From assembly GCF_004340665.1 (NCBI RefSeq), contig NZ_SLWO01000004.1:62001-126000 (forward strand): a stretch of DNA of 64,000 nt. Reading direction: 5' to 3'. Positions 33,757 to 43,340 of this stretch are shown piece by piece. Positions within the stretch are counted from its first letter, which is position 1. The number at the start of each line of letters is the position of its first letter. Made by a program: the position numbers and the translations under genes. Source of the stretch: Pedobacter psychrotolerans (GTDB taxonomy: Bacteria; Bacteroidota; Bacteroidia; Sphingobacteriales; Sphingobacteriaceae). The notes beneath the pieces were generated by a model. The model saw only the letters and a program-made list of their open reading frames with translations. It searched no databases and had not been told where the DNA came from.

Positions 33757-35616
33757 TTATTTCACATTAAAGGTATTATCACCTTTAGATTTATCCGGAA
33801 CATGGCTACTTCCCATCACCACTTTATTTAACTTTTTAGTTGTTTTTATATTTATCGAAACAACTTTATTCCCGCTTTCCCAAATACCTATAGAACTGTG
33901 ATTTTTCTCTGTAGAACCATCATCATAGGTTAAAGTCAAGTCAATTGGTAAAGGCTTTATCCCTTTATTTTCAATGGAAATAGCATATCCGCTATTGGTT
34001 TTATCTACAGCCTTGATGCCCAAATCTAAAACCCCACCTTCAAAAAACCATGGTTTCCAAAACCAATTTAGGTCTTTACCACTTCCTTCATTGATACTGT
34101 TGAAAAAATCGTATGGCATAGGATGTTTTCCATTCCAGTTTTTGATATAGGTGTGCAGGGCTTTTGTAAACAATTCATCACCCAAATAATCTTTAACAAA
34201 TAAATAAGCTAAGCCCGGCTTAGGGTACGAATTTGTAAATGAGCCCGAGCCTTTTAAATCAGGAGTTAGTGTCATAATCGGAGTGTCGTCTTTACCACCT
34301 GACGATGACGCAGTTGGCTGAATCCCATATTCATCAACCATGGTCGAATCAATCATTGGAGAAATAAGCCACTCTCCTATAGTTGCCCAGCCTTCATCCA
34401 TCCAACCATATTTGGTTTCGTTAATCCCCATATAAAATGGAAACATGGTATGAAAGATTTCATGATCAGTTAAGGTAATGGCATCCTCACGACTATCAAC
34501 AGGGTTATCATTAACCATCATTGGATATTCCATCTGATCTAAACCATCAAAAATAGTTTCATGATTATATGGAAACGGCCATTTTGGAAAAACAAAACTC
34601 ATAGACGATACCGTTTTACGGGCAAAATCAATAACCTCGTAATAGTCTTTATGTTTTGGATTAAAAACCGCATCCACACGGGTTCTTCTTTTCGTTTTTG
34701 GATCAACAACTAAACTGGTTGATTTCCATAAATAATGATCACTTAAGGCAAAAACAAAATCTGTTACATGAAGTGCTTCAAATTTAAATGTATTGAATGC
34801 ATTATTCTTAGTCACCTTTTTAGCAGCTAAATCCTGATCTGTAATTACATCAATTACTTCATCTTTCTTCTCTGCGGTATTAAGCCTGGCTACAACCTGT
34901 TCTTGAAAAACATCCGAAGCATTTTTAAGATCGCCGGTTGCCCAAACGCCGTATCCACCTGGAACCGTTATCTCTGCATTAAACTGATCAAAATCATTAT
35001 AAAACTCTTCAGCACCGGTATAAGGGTATTGATTCCATCCATCAACATCATCATATACCGCAATCCGAGGAAAAAAGTAAGCAACGAAATGCGAACCATC
35101 ATCTACCTGACCGGTGCGCATGTGTGAGCCTTTATTTAAGGTATAATGGTAATCAATGTCAAATTTGATGGTTTTACCTGGTAAAACTACCGGCACTTTA
35201 ACAGTCATGTTTGTACCATCAATCTGATAATCGCTGATCGTTTTTCCAGCAGCAGTTAATTTTTCGATAGCCACGCCTTCGCCTAAATCAGATTCAGCAA
35301 TTTTAGATTTTCTGGGTGTACCTTTTTTATAAAGGTTTGGATATAACTTAAACCAGATTTCACTTAATGCATCTGGACTATTATTGGTGTACACTACCGT
35401 AACTTTACCCTTTAATAGGCGACTTACCGGATTGAAGTTTATTTTGAGATTATATTTGGAAGCATTTTGCCAGTAATTTTTACCAGGTTTTCCATTAACA
35501 CTTCTGGTTTCTTTTAGATAAGTTTTCTGAAATTCAGGTGCTATGGGTAAAGCGGTTTGTGCATTGGCATAGAATGCCGTACCCAATAACAGACTAAATA
35601 TTTTTATAAATTTCAT
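33757..35616 (-). CDS. Secreted M1-family metallopeptidase
   Basis: A 619-residue exported zinc peptidase of the M1 (aminopeptidase N-like) family. Signal peptide MKFIKIFSLLLGTAFYANA; an N-terminal beta domain; catalytic domain with the GxMEN-like GLDQMEYP (358-365), zinc site HEIFH (385-389) and the third ligand Glu408 in WMDEGWATIGEW, spaced 18 residues from the second His as expected. The MEN motif is degenerate (Asn replaced by Tyr), which may change N-terminal amine recognition. Probably periplasmic or outer-membrane associated, trimming peptides. The DPP-IV-like peptidase at 49836 may act in the same compartment; that link is inference. Confidence 0.92.
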   Translation of the reverse strand: MKFIKIFSLLLGTAFYANAQTALPIAPEFQKTYLKETRSVNGKPGKNYWQNASKYNLKINFNPVSRLLKGKVTVVYTNNSPDALSEIWFKLYPNLYKKGTPRKSKIAESDLGEGVAIEKLTAAGKTISDYQIDGTNMTVKVPVVLPGKTIKFDIDYHYTLNKGSHMRTGQVDDGSHFVAYFFPRIAVYDDVDGWNQYPYTGAEEFYNDFDQFNAEITVPGGYGVWATGDLKNASDVFQEQVVARLNTAEKKDEVIDVITDQDLAAKKVTKNNAFNTFKFEALHVTDFVFALSDHYLWKSTSLVVDPKTKRRTRVDAVFNPKHKDYYEVIDFARKTVSSMSFVFPKWPFPYNHETIFDGLDQMEYPMMVNDNPVDSREDAITLTDHEIFHTMFPFYMGINETKYGWMDEGWATIGEWLISPMIDSTMVDEYGIQPTASSSGGKDDTPIMTLTPDLKGSGSFTNSYPKPGLAYLFVKDYLGDELFTKALHTYIKNWNGKHPMPYDFFNSINEGSGKDLNWFWKPWFFEGGVLDLGIKAVDKTNSGYAISIENKGIKPLPIDLTLTYDDGSTEKNHSSIGIWESGNKVVSINIKTTKKLNKVVMGSSHVPDKSKGDNTFNVK

Positions 35617-35686
35617 TTTTAAATTTTAAACATAAATAAGGAAAGAATGCTATTTCATCTTAGCACTCTATCCAACTTCACCTTAC

Positions 35687-36637
35687 CTATTTGCCAAATT
35701 TCATTTTTAACTGTTCCAGCATATCTGTATTAATAGGCTCTGCTGGTTTATCAGGTTTTGGCTGAGGCTTTTTAAACTGTGGTCTAGGAGCCGGAGGATT
35801 ATTTTGTGGTTTTGGTGCTCTATTTTCATTCTTTTTTACATTGAACTTCGCCCATTCCTCATCCAGTTTCTTTTTAGTATAGAGTGGAAAATCACCATTT
35901 TTCATCCAGGCATAATAACTGGGCTCTACAGCAAAAACCTGCTGAGTGGTTTTACCTTTATGCTTACCGAAATTAAAACAAACTTCATCCTGATCATTGT
36001 AAACTAAACGACCGGCGAAATCAACAGGCTTATTGATGTTGGTAAAAACATGCAAAGCATCTACATCATTTACAACCGGAATGCTTTTAACCCCCTGTTT
36101 GCTTTCAAATTCAGTTTCCTTATACATTTCTAACTGACCTAAAAGCACTTTATAAGTAGCAATAACGTCTGCTTCTGCGGCGTGTGCATTTACTAAATCT
36201 TCCTGGCAGTAGAATTTGTAAGCAGCTTTTAGTGTGCGCTGTTCCATTTGATGGAAAATATTCTGTACATCAACAAACTTTCTTTCTGCCATGTCGAAAT
36301 CAACATCAGCCCTCAGAAATTCTTCCAGAAGCATTGGTATATCAAATTTATTCGAGTTGTAACCAGCAAGGTCGCTTTCTCCTATAAACTCGGCAATTTC
36401 TGCTGCTAAAACTTTAAAAGTTGGCGCATTAGCAATATCCTCATCATAAATACCATGAATAAGAGATGTTTGTAACGGAATAGGCATTTCAGGATTTACA
36501 CGCCAGGTTTTAACTATTTCAGTTCCATCAGGCATTGCCTTTAAGATGGCAATTTCAACAATCCTATCTGCTCCTACGTTTATACCAGTTGCCTCAAGAT
36601 CAAAAAATGCTAAAGGGCGCTTTAAATTTAATTTCAT
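35687..36637 (-). CDS. DnaQ-like 3'-5' exonuclease with ExoX-type C-terminal domain
   Basis: A 316-residue DEDDh exonuclease: FFDLEATGINVG (Asp13 and Glu15), GYNSNKFDIPML and NAHAAEADVIATYKV give the second and third acidic residues and the His. After about residue 190 comes a second domain, CFNFGKHKGKTTQQVFAVEPSYYAWM, which resembles the C-terminal region seen in exodeoxyribonuclease X-like proteins and in other DnaQ homologues. The tail is Pro/Lys-rich and disordered. It may act as a proofreading or DNA-repair exonuclease; no polymerase gene is adjacent. Faces the DUF3857 genes divergently. Confidence 0.9.
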   Translation of the reverse strand: MKLNLKRPLAFFDLEATGINVGADRIVEIAILKAMPDGTEIVKTWRVNPEMPIPLQTSLIHGIYDEDIANAPTFKVLAAEIAEFIGESDLAGYNSNKFDIPMLLEEFLRADVDFDMAERKFVDVQNIFHQMEQRTLKAAYKFYCQEDLVNAHAAEADVIATYKVLLGQLEMYKETEFESKQGVKSIPVVNDVDALHVFTNINKPVDFAGRLVYNDQDEVCFNFGKHKGKTTQQVFAVEPSYYAWMKNGDFPLYTKKKLDEEWAKFNVKKNENRAPKPQNNPPAPRPQFKKPQPKPDKPAEPINTDMLEQLKMKFGK

Positions 36638-36803
36638 CAGTTTTTAATATCAGATTTAGATGAAGCTGTAATCAACATCCATTAATATATATTTATTCAA
36701 AAGTGCTAAAAAGGATTGATTGTTTTTACATCACATTTATTTAATTCAAAATATTTCCTAGTTATCATATGTAGCATTAAATTGCGGAAAATTACGCTTT
36801 AAA

Positions 36804-38777
36804 ATGAAAATCTTCTTGTTGCCTGTTGCGCTTTGCTTGCTAACATTAACCTCGTTCGCTCAAAATTTTACTTTCGGTCAGATTACTTATGAGAACATGG
36901 ATTTTGATCGAAAAACAATAGATAGTACTGCGAATGCAGTAGTTCTTAAGGAATTCGGAACAGCTTCCATTCAAAAAGATGATAATACGGGCCAGCTTGA
37001 ACTCATCTTTGAATACCACACTAAAATCAAAATATATAATAAAAACGGCTTCACAGCTGCCAATGTCGTTATCCCGATGTATAAGGATGAAAATCGGGAA
37101 GAGATTGTGATTGATCTAAAAGCCTCTACCTTCAATTATATTAACGGAAATTTTGTAGAAACTGTGATGGATAAAAAGGCTATTTTTATTGAAAACAGGT
37201 CAAAGTACACCAGATTAACTAAGTTCACCTTACCCAATTTAAAAGAAGGATCGGTAATTGAATACAGTTATCGGTTGAAATCACCTAGATTATTTAATTT
37301 CAAAACCTGGGAATTCCAGTCTGATCTACCTAAAGTATGGAGCGAATACCAAGTATACATTCCAGGGATATACAACTATAACGTTTCGTTAAAGGGATAC
37401 CAAAAACTAACCGACCAAAAGGTAGAACTTTCGAAAGATTGTTTAAGGTTTAATGGTGTGAGTATAGATTGTTCTAAAATCACCTATTTGATGAAGGATA
37501 TTCCTGCATTTTTGGAGGAAGAAAACATGACTGCACCCAGTAATTTCAAATCTGCTATTTATTTTGAATTATCTGATTTCACCAACCCAAATGGCGCAAA
37601 AACTTCTTATACTAAAACCTGGAAAGATGTAGATTATGAATTAACATCTGATAAATCATTTGGCTCACAGATGAAGAGGAAGGATGTTTATAAGGATTTA
37701 CTTGCAACCATTATAAAGGATGCTCCTGATGATTTGCAAAAAGCCCAGGCAATTTATGCTTACATCAAAAAACAAATTAAATGGAATAATTATTATGGAA
37801 TTTTTACTGAAGACAACATTAAAAAATCTTTAGAAACCAGATCAGGAAGCATTGCCGACATTAACCTTAATTTAATTGCAGCCCTATCAGCAGCTAATCT
37901 GGATGCTGAGGCAGTTATTTTATCCACCAGAGAAAACGGAAACATTAATAAATTATATCCGGTAATTTCTGATTTTAATTATGTGGTGGCTAAAGTTAAT
38001 ATTGGCGATAAAAGCTATTTGTTAGATGCGTCTGAGCCACTGCTACCCTTTGGCTTATTGCCATTAAGATGTATAAATGACAAGGGAAGAGTCATTAACC
38101 TTAAAAAAGCATCTTACTGGATGGATTTAAAAGCAAGCCAGAAGAACACGACCAGTTATATATTACAAGGCAAATTGAATCCTGATGGGAAATTAACAGG
38201 ATTATTGACGACCTATAGTCAAGGTTATGCAGCCTATAATAAAAGGAAAGACATTATGAAATATGGATCAATAGACGAATATGTGGAAAAGATTGATGAG
38301 CGTTTGCCTAGAATTAAAATCAAACATTTCGAAATTAGTAATGTGGATAGTATTGAAAATGCGCTTACCGAAAAATATGAAGTTGAATTTACCATGATTG
38401 ATGGAACTGCAAACAAGCAGTTTTACCTGAGCCCATTTTTTATTAATACCATTACCAAAAACCCTTTCAATTTAAACGAAAGAACATACCCTGTTGATTT
38501 AGGTGCCGCTACTGATGAGCGAATTTCCATTCAAATTACAATGCCAGATCAATACGAAGTCTTAGAAAAACCTAAAGATATGGCCATGGGCTTACCGGAT
38601 TCTGGTGGCAGATATTTATTAAATACGTCATTTGAAAACAATACATTATCGCTAACCCAAGCTTTACAGTTAAACAAGGCCATTTATGAACCTGAGCAAT
38701 ATCTTTATTTAAAAGAGTTCTACAGCAAAATTATTCAAACTCAAAAAAGTGAGTATCTATTAAAAAAGGCAAACTAA
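36804..38777 (+). CDS. DUF3857 / transglutaminase-fold secreted protein lacking catalytic residues
   Basis: A 657-residue secreted protein: signal peptide MKIFLLPVALCLLTLTSFA, an N-terminal DUF3857 domain, then a transglutaminase-like fold. The position normally occupied by the nucleophilic Cys reads TRSGSIADINLNL (Ile350) and the expected His is Tyr393 in DFNYVVAK. The catalytic Asp-like LLDAS is present. It is therefore unlikely to be a cysteine-type transglutaminase; it may bind peptides or serve a structural role. Its TAA overlaps the ATG of the next gene by 1 nt, so the two are translationally coupled. The start is supported by the signal peptide. Confidence 0.88.
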   Translation: MKIFLLPVALCLLTLTSFAQNFTFGQITYENMDFDRKTIDSTANAVVLKEFGTASIQKDDNTGQLELIFEYHTKIKIYNKNGFTAANVVIPMYKDENREEIVIDLKASTFNYINGNFVETVMDKKAIFIENRSKYTRLTKFTLPNLKEGSVIEYSYRLKSPRLFNFKTWEFQSDLPKVWSEYQVYIPGIYNYNVSLKGYQKLTDQKVELSKDCLRFNGVSIDCSKITYLMKDIPAFLEEENMTAPSNFKSAIYFELSDFTNPNGAKTSYTKTWKDVDYELTSDKSFGSQMKRKDVYKDLLATIIKDAPDDLQKAQAIYAYIKKQIKWNNYYGIFTEDNIKKSLETRSGSIADINLNLIAALSAANLDAEAVILSTRENGNINKLYPVISDFNYVVAKVNIGDKSYLLDASEPLLPFGLLPLRCINDKGRVINLKKASYWMDLKASQKNTTSYILQGKLNPDGKLTGLLTTYSQGYAAYNKRKDIMKYGSIDEYVEKIDERLPRIKIKHFEISNVDSIENALTEKYEVEFTMIDGTANKQFYLSPFFINTITKNPFNLNERTYPVDLGAATDERISIQITMPDQYEVLEKPKDMAMGLPDSGGRYLLNTSFENNTLSLTQALQLNKAIYEPEQYLYLKEFYSKIIQTQKSEYLLKKAN

Positions 38778-40681
38778 TGAAGTGGATTATCACGTTTATA
38801 TCTTTCATTTTAATATCGAACTTGGGCTTTGCGCAAGTAAATTATGATGCTGACCTGATCCCGTCTCAACTTCGTAGCAGGGCAAACGCTTGCATCAGAA
38901 ACGAAGAAATTACGGTAGACATGAGAGCGTCAGACAATGTAATGTACCTGCAAAAAAAGGTGATTACAGTCTTCAACCAAAACGGGGATGATGATGCCCG
39001 GATGGCTATTGCCTATGATAAAAATACATCCATAAAAAGTATTAAAGGAGAAATTTACAATTCTGGAGGAATATTAATCAGCAAATTCAACCAAAATAAT
39101 TTTTCTGATGTAAGTGCTGTAGATGGATTTTCTCTTTTTACAGATAGTCGGTTAAAATATTATACACCATCAGTAAATCAATATCCCTATACCATTTCAT
39201 ACGAAATAGAGATCAGAAATAAACAAAATCTGATTATCCGTGATTGGATGCCAACACGCCAAAATAAAGTTTCCGTTGAAAAAAGCAGTTACGCTTTTAT
39301 TTGTAAACCAACGGATCAAGTGCGGATTAAAACACAACATTATGGTGGGAAACCCATTGAAATGATTGATGAAAAACAGAAAAAAATGAGTTGGTCTATC
39401 AGCAATCATATGGCAACCAAATCAGAACCATACAGTCCTGACCCTGAACGCTATATGACCAAGATACAGATTGCACCTCAGCAATTTTATTATTATGGAC
39501 ATAAGGGGAGTTATGACAACTGGCAGAATTTAGGTAAATGGGTTTATGATGATTTGCTAAAAGATAGAACGACATTGCCTCCTGCAACCATACAAATGGT
39601 GAAAGAATTGGTTAAAGCTGAAGTGAACGATAAGGAAAAAGCCAGAAAGATCTACCAGTTTTTACAAGAAAAAACCCGATACATTAGTGTTCAAATCGGA
39701 ATCGGTGGCTTCCAACCTATTGCAGCCAGCGAGGTTGATCACCTGGGTTATGGAGATTGCAAGGCATTGGTAAATTATATGCAGAGCTTACTTAAAGCTG
39801 CAGACATTGAATCTTATTATTGTGTGGTAGAAGCAGGATCTTTAAAAAGAAGTATTGATCCTACTTATGCCAGCATGGCACAAGGCAATCATATTATTTT
39901 ATGTATGCCCCTTAAAGGCGATACTACCTGGCTGGAATGTACTAATCAAAAGATTCCTTTCGGATTTCTGAGCGATTTTACTGATGACAGAACTGTTTTT
40001 GCCTGTACGCCAACAGGCGGAAAACTGATGCATACGCCAAAGTTAATGACTAAAGATAACTTGCAGGTTCGAAAAGCTACGTTTATCATCAGCCCGGATG
40101 GCCATGTTACTGGTAAAATGAATACGGTATTTTCAGGTGCTCAGTATGATAACCGAGAATCTTTAATTAGTGAGCCAATAACGGAGCAACGAAAGCTTTT
40201 AAAAGAGGCCTACAACGTTGATAACATTAACTTTGAAAGTGTGGGTTTTACCGAGAAGAAAGCAACCGATCCGCAATTAACAGAAGAAATTAGCCTAAGT
40301 ATTAAAAATTATGCGCCTATAAATGGCAATAAAATGTTTTTGCAATTGAATGCATTTAACGTACAGCCAACCGTTCAAGAATTAGCTAGTCGTACCCTAC
40401 CGGTTTATATCAATCGCGGTTTCACAGATGAAGATAGTATAACATACGATTTACCTGAGAATCTAAAATCTGAATTGGTTTTGATTGAAGACAAACACTT
40501 CACAAATTCATTTGGCGAATATGAAAGAAAGGTAAGTAAAAAGGAAAATAAATTAATCTATTACAGGAAGCTGGTACTTAATGATTGTACATTCCCTGCA
40601 GAAAAGTATGCTGAATTTTCTAAATTTATGAATGATGTAAATGCCGCAGACCACTTGAAACTGGTACTTAACTTAAAATAA
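38777..40681 (+). CDS. DUF3857 / transglutaminase-like protein with intact Cys and His
   Basis: A 634-residue paralogue of the gene before it. Signal peptide MKWIITFISFILISNLGFA, a DUF3857 domain, and a transglutaminase-like domain with Cys328 in GYGDCKALVNY and His372 in QGNHIILC, followed by WLECTNQ in place of the third catalytic element. This is the active-looking partner of an apparent pseudoenzyme; the two may work as a heteromer or modify/cleave periplasmic proteins or peptidoglycan. Substrate unknown. Its ATG overlaps the stop of the previous gene. Its 3' end overlaps a small minus-strand ORF by 14 bp. Confidence 0.9.
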   Translation: MKWIITFISFILISNLGFAQVNYDADLIPSQLRSRANACIRNEEITVDMRASDNVMYLQKKVITVFNQNGDDDARMAIAYDKNTSIKSIKGEIYNSGGILISKFNQNNFSDVSAVDGFSLFTDSRLKYYTPSVNQYPYTISYEIEIRNKQNLIIRDWMPTRQNKVSVEKSSYAFICKPTDQVRIKTQHYGGKPIEMIDEKQKKMSWSISNHMATKSEPYSPDPERYMTKIQIAPQQFYYYGHKGSYDNWQNLGKWVYDDLLKDRTTLPPATIQMVKELVKAEVNDKEKARKIYQFLQEKTRYISVQIGIGGFQPIAASEVDHLGYGDCKALVNYMQSLLKAADIESYYCVVEAGSLKRSIDPTYASMAQGNHIILCMPLKGDTTWLECTNQKIPFGFLSDFTDDRTVFACTPTGGKLMHTPKLMTKDNLQVRKATFIISPDGHVTGKMNTVFSGAQYDNRESLISEPITEQRKLLKEAYNVDNINFESVGFTEKKATDPQLTEEISLSIKNYAPINGNKMFLQLNAFNVQPTVQELASRTLPVYINRGFTDEDSITYDLPENLKSELVLIEDKHFTNSFGEYERKVSKKENKLIYYRKLVLNDCTFPAEKYAEFSKFMNDVNAADHLKLVLNLK

Positions 40682-40790
40682 TAATGCCAAGTCCGATTCC
40701 AATAATCATGATGAGGTACATAATGATTTCAGTTGATGCAAAGCGTTTATATTTAGTCCAGAACGAATAATCATGATCTCGGTTTGGCAT
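40668..40790 (-). CDS. Small 40-aa single-pass membrane protein
   Basis: A 40-residue ORF, MPNRDHDYSFWTKYKRFASTE and then a hydrophobic helix (IIMYLIMIIGIGLGIII) ending LS. The layout is that of a small membrane protein: hydrophilic, aromatic/basic N-terminus and one TM segment. A TACATTTG box at 40816-40809 sits about 19 bp before the ATG. The ORF ends 14 bp inside the 3' end of the convergent DUF3857 gene, with its TAA at 40670-40668. It follows the SDR gene by 37 bp on the same strand, so it could also be read from that transcript. No function can be proposed. Confidence 0.6.
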   Translation of the reverse strand: MPNRDHDYSFWTKYKRFASTEIIMYLIMIIGIGLGIIILS

Positions 40791-40808
40791 GTTAGCAAGT
40801 TTAATAAC

Positions 40809-40816
40809 CAAATGTA
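40809..40816 (-). promoter_or_regulatory. -7 box of the 40-aa ORF
   Basis: TACATTTG on the minus strand, an exact TAnnTTTG match, 18 bp before the ATG at 40790 and just past the stop of the SDR gene. No TTG at the -33 distance. Confidence 0.45.
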
Positions 40817-40827
40817 GATAAATTCAG

Positions 40828-42276
40828 CTAATTATCTGGTCGATATTTTGTGATCTGTTTAGCCATACCCCTAAAAAGCACCAGGTGGAATGGCCACATG
40901 GCATACCAATACATCCTGCCCCATAAGCCACGGGGCCGAAAGGTAGCAATTTGAGATAAAAATGCTTTGCCATGGAAGTTAATTAATTTGAGTTCAAGCC
41001 ATGCCTCACCTGGTACCTTCATTTCAGCATACAGCAAAAGTCGCTTGTTCTTCTTATCAGCCAGCAACACCCTCCAAAAGTCAAGAACATCTCCAGCTTG
41101 TAAATCTGTATTACTGGTTCTTCCCCGTCTGGTACCTACGCCACCGAACATTTTATCTAAAAATCCCCTAAATTGCCACAACCAATCCATGTAATACCAT
41201 CCCCTGTTTCCGCCAATGCTCCAGATGTTTTCAAAAACCTCTTCTGCTTCTCTGTCGAATTGCATTTTCACCTTATATTCTAATGTACCATTCTGTGGAA
41301 CCCTGATCTGATCCATAAAATCGGTATGCAGGTATCCCCTGTTCAGCGCATCTTTCCAGCTTGATACAATAGAATTTTGATCAATTTTTTCAAATGCCAG
41401 ATGTAAGGCTTCTGCATAAGTTAAACATTTTCTAGGCACTACATTCTGAATCCTGTTGTCTTTACAAACCACTTCATTTTTCATGCTATCTACTAAACTT
41501 CTGGCTAAGGAATAAGGCACTGGCGTGATCATATTTAACCAAAGAGATGAAAGCCGAGGTGTAAGTACTGGTACAGTAATAATCCATCTTTTAAGTTTTC
41601 GCTCCTTAGCATAGTCTAAAAGCATATTCCGATAGGATAAAACATCAGGCCCTCCAATATCAAAAGTTTCATTATAAGCCTTTTCATTTAATAGTACTCC
41701 CGTCAAATAGGCCAATACATCTCTGATGCCAATAGGCTGGCAAAGTGTTTTTACCCATTTTGGAGCCACCATCACCGGTATTTTCTCTGTCAAATCCCTA
41801 ATAATTTCAAAAGAAGCACTCCCGGAACCAATAATAATGGCAGCCCTTAAAATAGTGCAGGCTATTTGAGAAGATTTCAATTCATCTTCTACAGCCAGTC
41901 TGGACCCCAGGTGCTTAGAGAGATGTTCATCATTAGCAATTCCGGTGAGGTAAATAATCTGTTTACAAGAAGTTTTTTGAATCACAGCAGAAAAATTTTC
42001 TGAAGATTTCCTTTCCATATCAGAAAACCCTTGCTCACTGGAAGACATAGAATGAACCAGGTAATATGCAGCATCTAAATCCGAAGGTATCTCCGTCAAA
42101 GAATTTAAATTAAGTAAGTCGCCAGAAATAACAGTAACTTTTCCATTCGCATCTGATGGTAAAATAAACCTACGCTTATCTCGCACCATGCAAACCACGT
42201 CATGATTTTCAGCTATCAATAAAGGCAGTAACCTGGTACCAATGTAACCGTTTGCACCTGTTAATAAAATTTTCAT
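40828..42276 (-). CDS. SDR-family NAD(P)-binding protein with DUF2867 domain
   Basis: A 482-residue protein. The N-terminal ~300 residues are an atypical short-chain dehydrogenase/NmrA-like Rossmann domain: MKILLTGANGYIG (GxxGxxG at 7-13), YLVHSM, and IIYLTGIAND. The C-terminal ~150 residues carry a DUF2867 domain (GGNRGWYYMDWLWQFRGFLDKMFGG, then GDVLDFWRV and MWPFHLVLFRGM). The combination is common in environmental Bacteroidota and Proteobacteria, but the substrate is unknown; it may be a lipid- or quinone-related redox or sensory protein. Divergent from the L,D-transpeptidase-like gene. Confidence 0.88.
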   Translation of the reverse strand: MKILLTGANGYIGTRLLPLLIAENHDVVCMVRDKRRFILPSDANGKVTVISGDLLNLNSLTEIPSDLDAAYYLVHSMSSSEQGFSDMERKSSENFSAVIQKTSCKQIIYLTGIANDEHLSKHLGSRLAVEDELKSSQIACTILRAAIIIGSGSASFEIIRDLTEKIPVMVAPKWVKTLCQPIGIRDVLAYLTGVLLNEKAYNETFDIGGPDVLSYRNMLLDYAKERKLKRWIITVPVLTPRLSSLWLNMITPVPYSLARSLVDSMKNEVVCKDNRIQNVVPRKCLTYAEALHLAFEKIDQNSIVSSWKDALNRGYLHTDFMDQIRVPQNGTLEYKVKMQFDREAEEVFENIWSIGGNRGWYYMDWLWQFRGFLDKMFGGVGTRRGRTSNTDLQAGDVLDFWRVLLADKKNKRLLLYAEMKVPGEAWLELKLINFHGKAFLSQIATFRPRGLWGRMYWYAMWPFHLVLFRGMAKQITKYRPDN

Positions 42277-42441
42277 CTGATGATTATTTCAGGAATAACA
42301 GATTTTACCCAGCTTTGTTGCAAATAAGTAAATAGTCATAGGAGCGTAAAACACTTTGTAACTTAAAATATACAGGTCTTTGCTGATAATAAAATAATAT
42401 ATTAACCGTATTATTCGTTAGTGTTGACCTAAATATTATAA

Positions 42442-43224
42442 ATGAGAAGAAGCATCCTGCGCATTGCTCCTATTTTTTTAGTAGCCATTAGCATTGTTGG
42501 TACCAGCTGGAGATCAGTAGAAATTGAAAACAAACAACAATCAATAATCACAACTGCTAAAGACAGTATTTATAACCTTTACGTTTCTAATATTTATCAT
42601 CAAAATAAACTTGATTCTGCAGGATTAAGCGAAACCGTTTTTGAAAAAGCATTAACTGGTTTTTATAATTTAAGATATTCTGGATTAAATCCATCAAAAT
42701 CAATATTAACAATTGCTGATTTTGATCAGGAAAGTTGTAAAAAACGACTCTACATCATTGACCTGCAAGAAAATAAACTTCTATTAAATACTTGGGTGGC
42801 TCATGGGCAAAACAGTGGTGGCGATAAACCAGATTGTTTTTCAAATACACCAAATTCAAATCAAAGTAGCTTAGGCTTTTATATCACGGGCGAAACTTAT
42901 AATGGCAAACATGGCCGCTCCCTTAAGCTTGATGGAATGGATTTAGGCTTTAATGATAAAGCACGTGAAAGAGCAATTGTACTGCATGGCGCCAACTATG
43001 TCTCACAAGGCACCATTGATCATTTGGGGAGATTGGGTCGAAGTCAGGGTTGCCCGGCCGTTTCTTCAAAACTAGCAAATCAAATTATCGATATGATCTC
43101 AGGCAGAAGCGTATTATTCATCAACAATTCAGATCAGAATTATAATTCTCAGTTTTTAAATGAGACTTTAGCAGCCAGCATGGTTTCCAATCAGCAAGAA
43201 GTTTTCACTGCTAAAATAGATTAA
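42442..43224 (+). CDS. Murein L,D-transpeptidase catalytic-domain protein (YkuD_2-like)
   Basis: A 260-residue protein. Residues 1-25 look like a signal or anchor sequence. The C-terminal half has the catalytic pattern of the YkuD_2 (murein L,D-transpeptidase catalytic domain) family: His182 in VLHGANYVS and Cys204 in SQGCPAVS, with the Ser/Gly context and the expected spacing. LGFYITGETYNGKHGRSLKLDG matches the upstream conserved block. It likely cross-links or modifies peptidoglycan or attaches proteins to it in the periplasm. It is monocistronic with no obvious promoter match; the next gene is 116 bp away. Confidence 0.88.
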   Translation: MRRSILRIAPIFLVAISIVGTSWRSVEIENKQQSIITTAKDSIYNLYVSNIYHQNKLDSAGLSETVFEKALTGFYNLRYSGLNPSKSILTIADFDQESCKKRLYIIDLQENKLLLNTWVAHGQNSGGDKPDCFSNTPNSNQSSLGFYITGETYNGKHGRSLKLDGMDLGFNDKARERAIVLHGANYVSQGTIDHLGRLGRSQGCPAVSSKLANQIIDMISGRSVLFINNSDQNYNSQFLNETLAASMVSNQQEVFTAKID

Positions 43225-43340
43225 TATTAAATAACTACAATTATTAACTAATTAAAACCTCAATTTCGTAATTTATTTTATACATTTAGAATCTAATCAA
43301 AATCACTCTATTTTTTATACATCCCGCTTAATACGAGATT

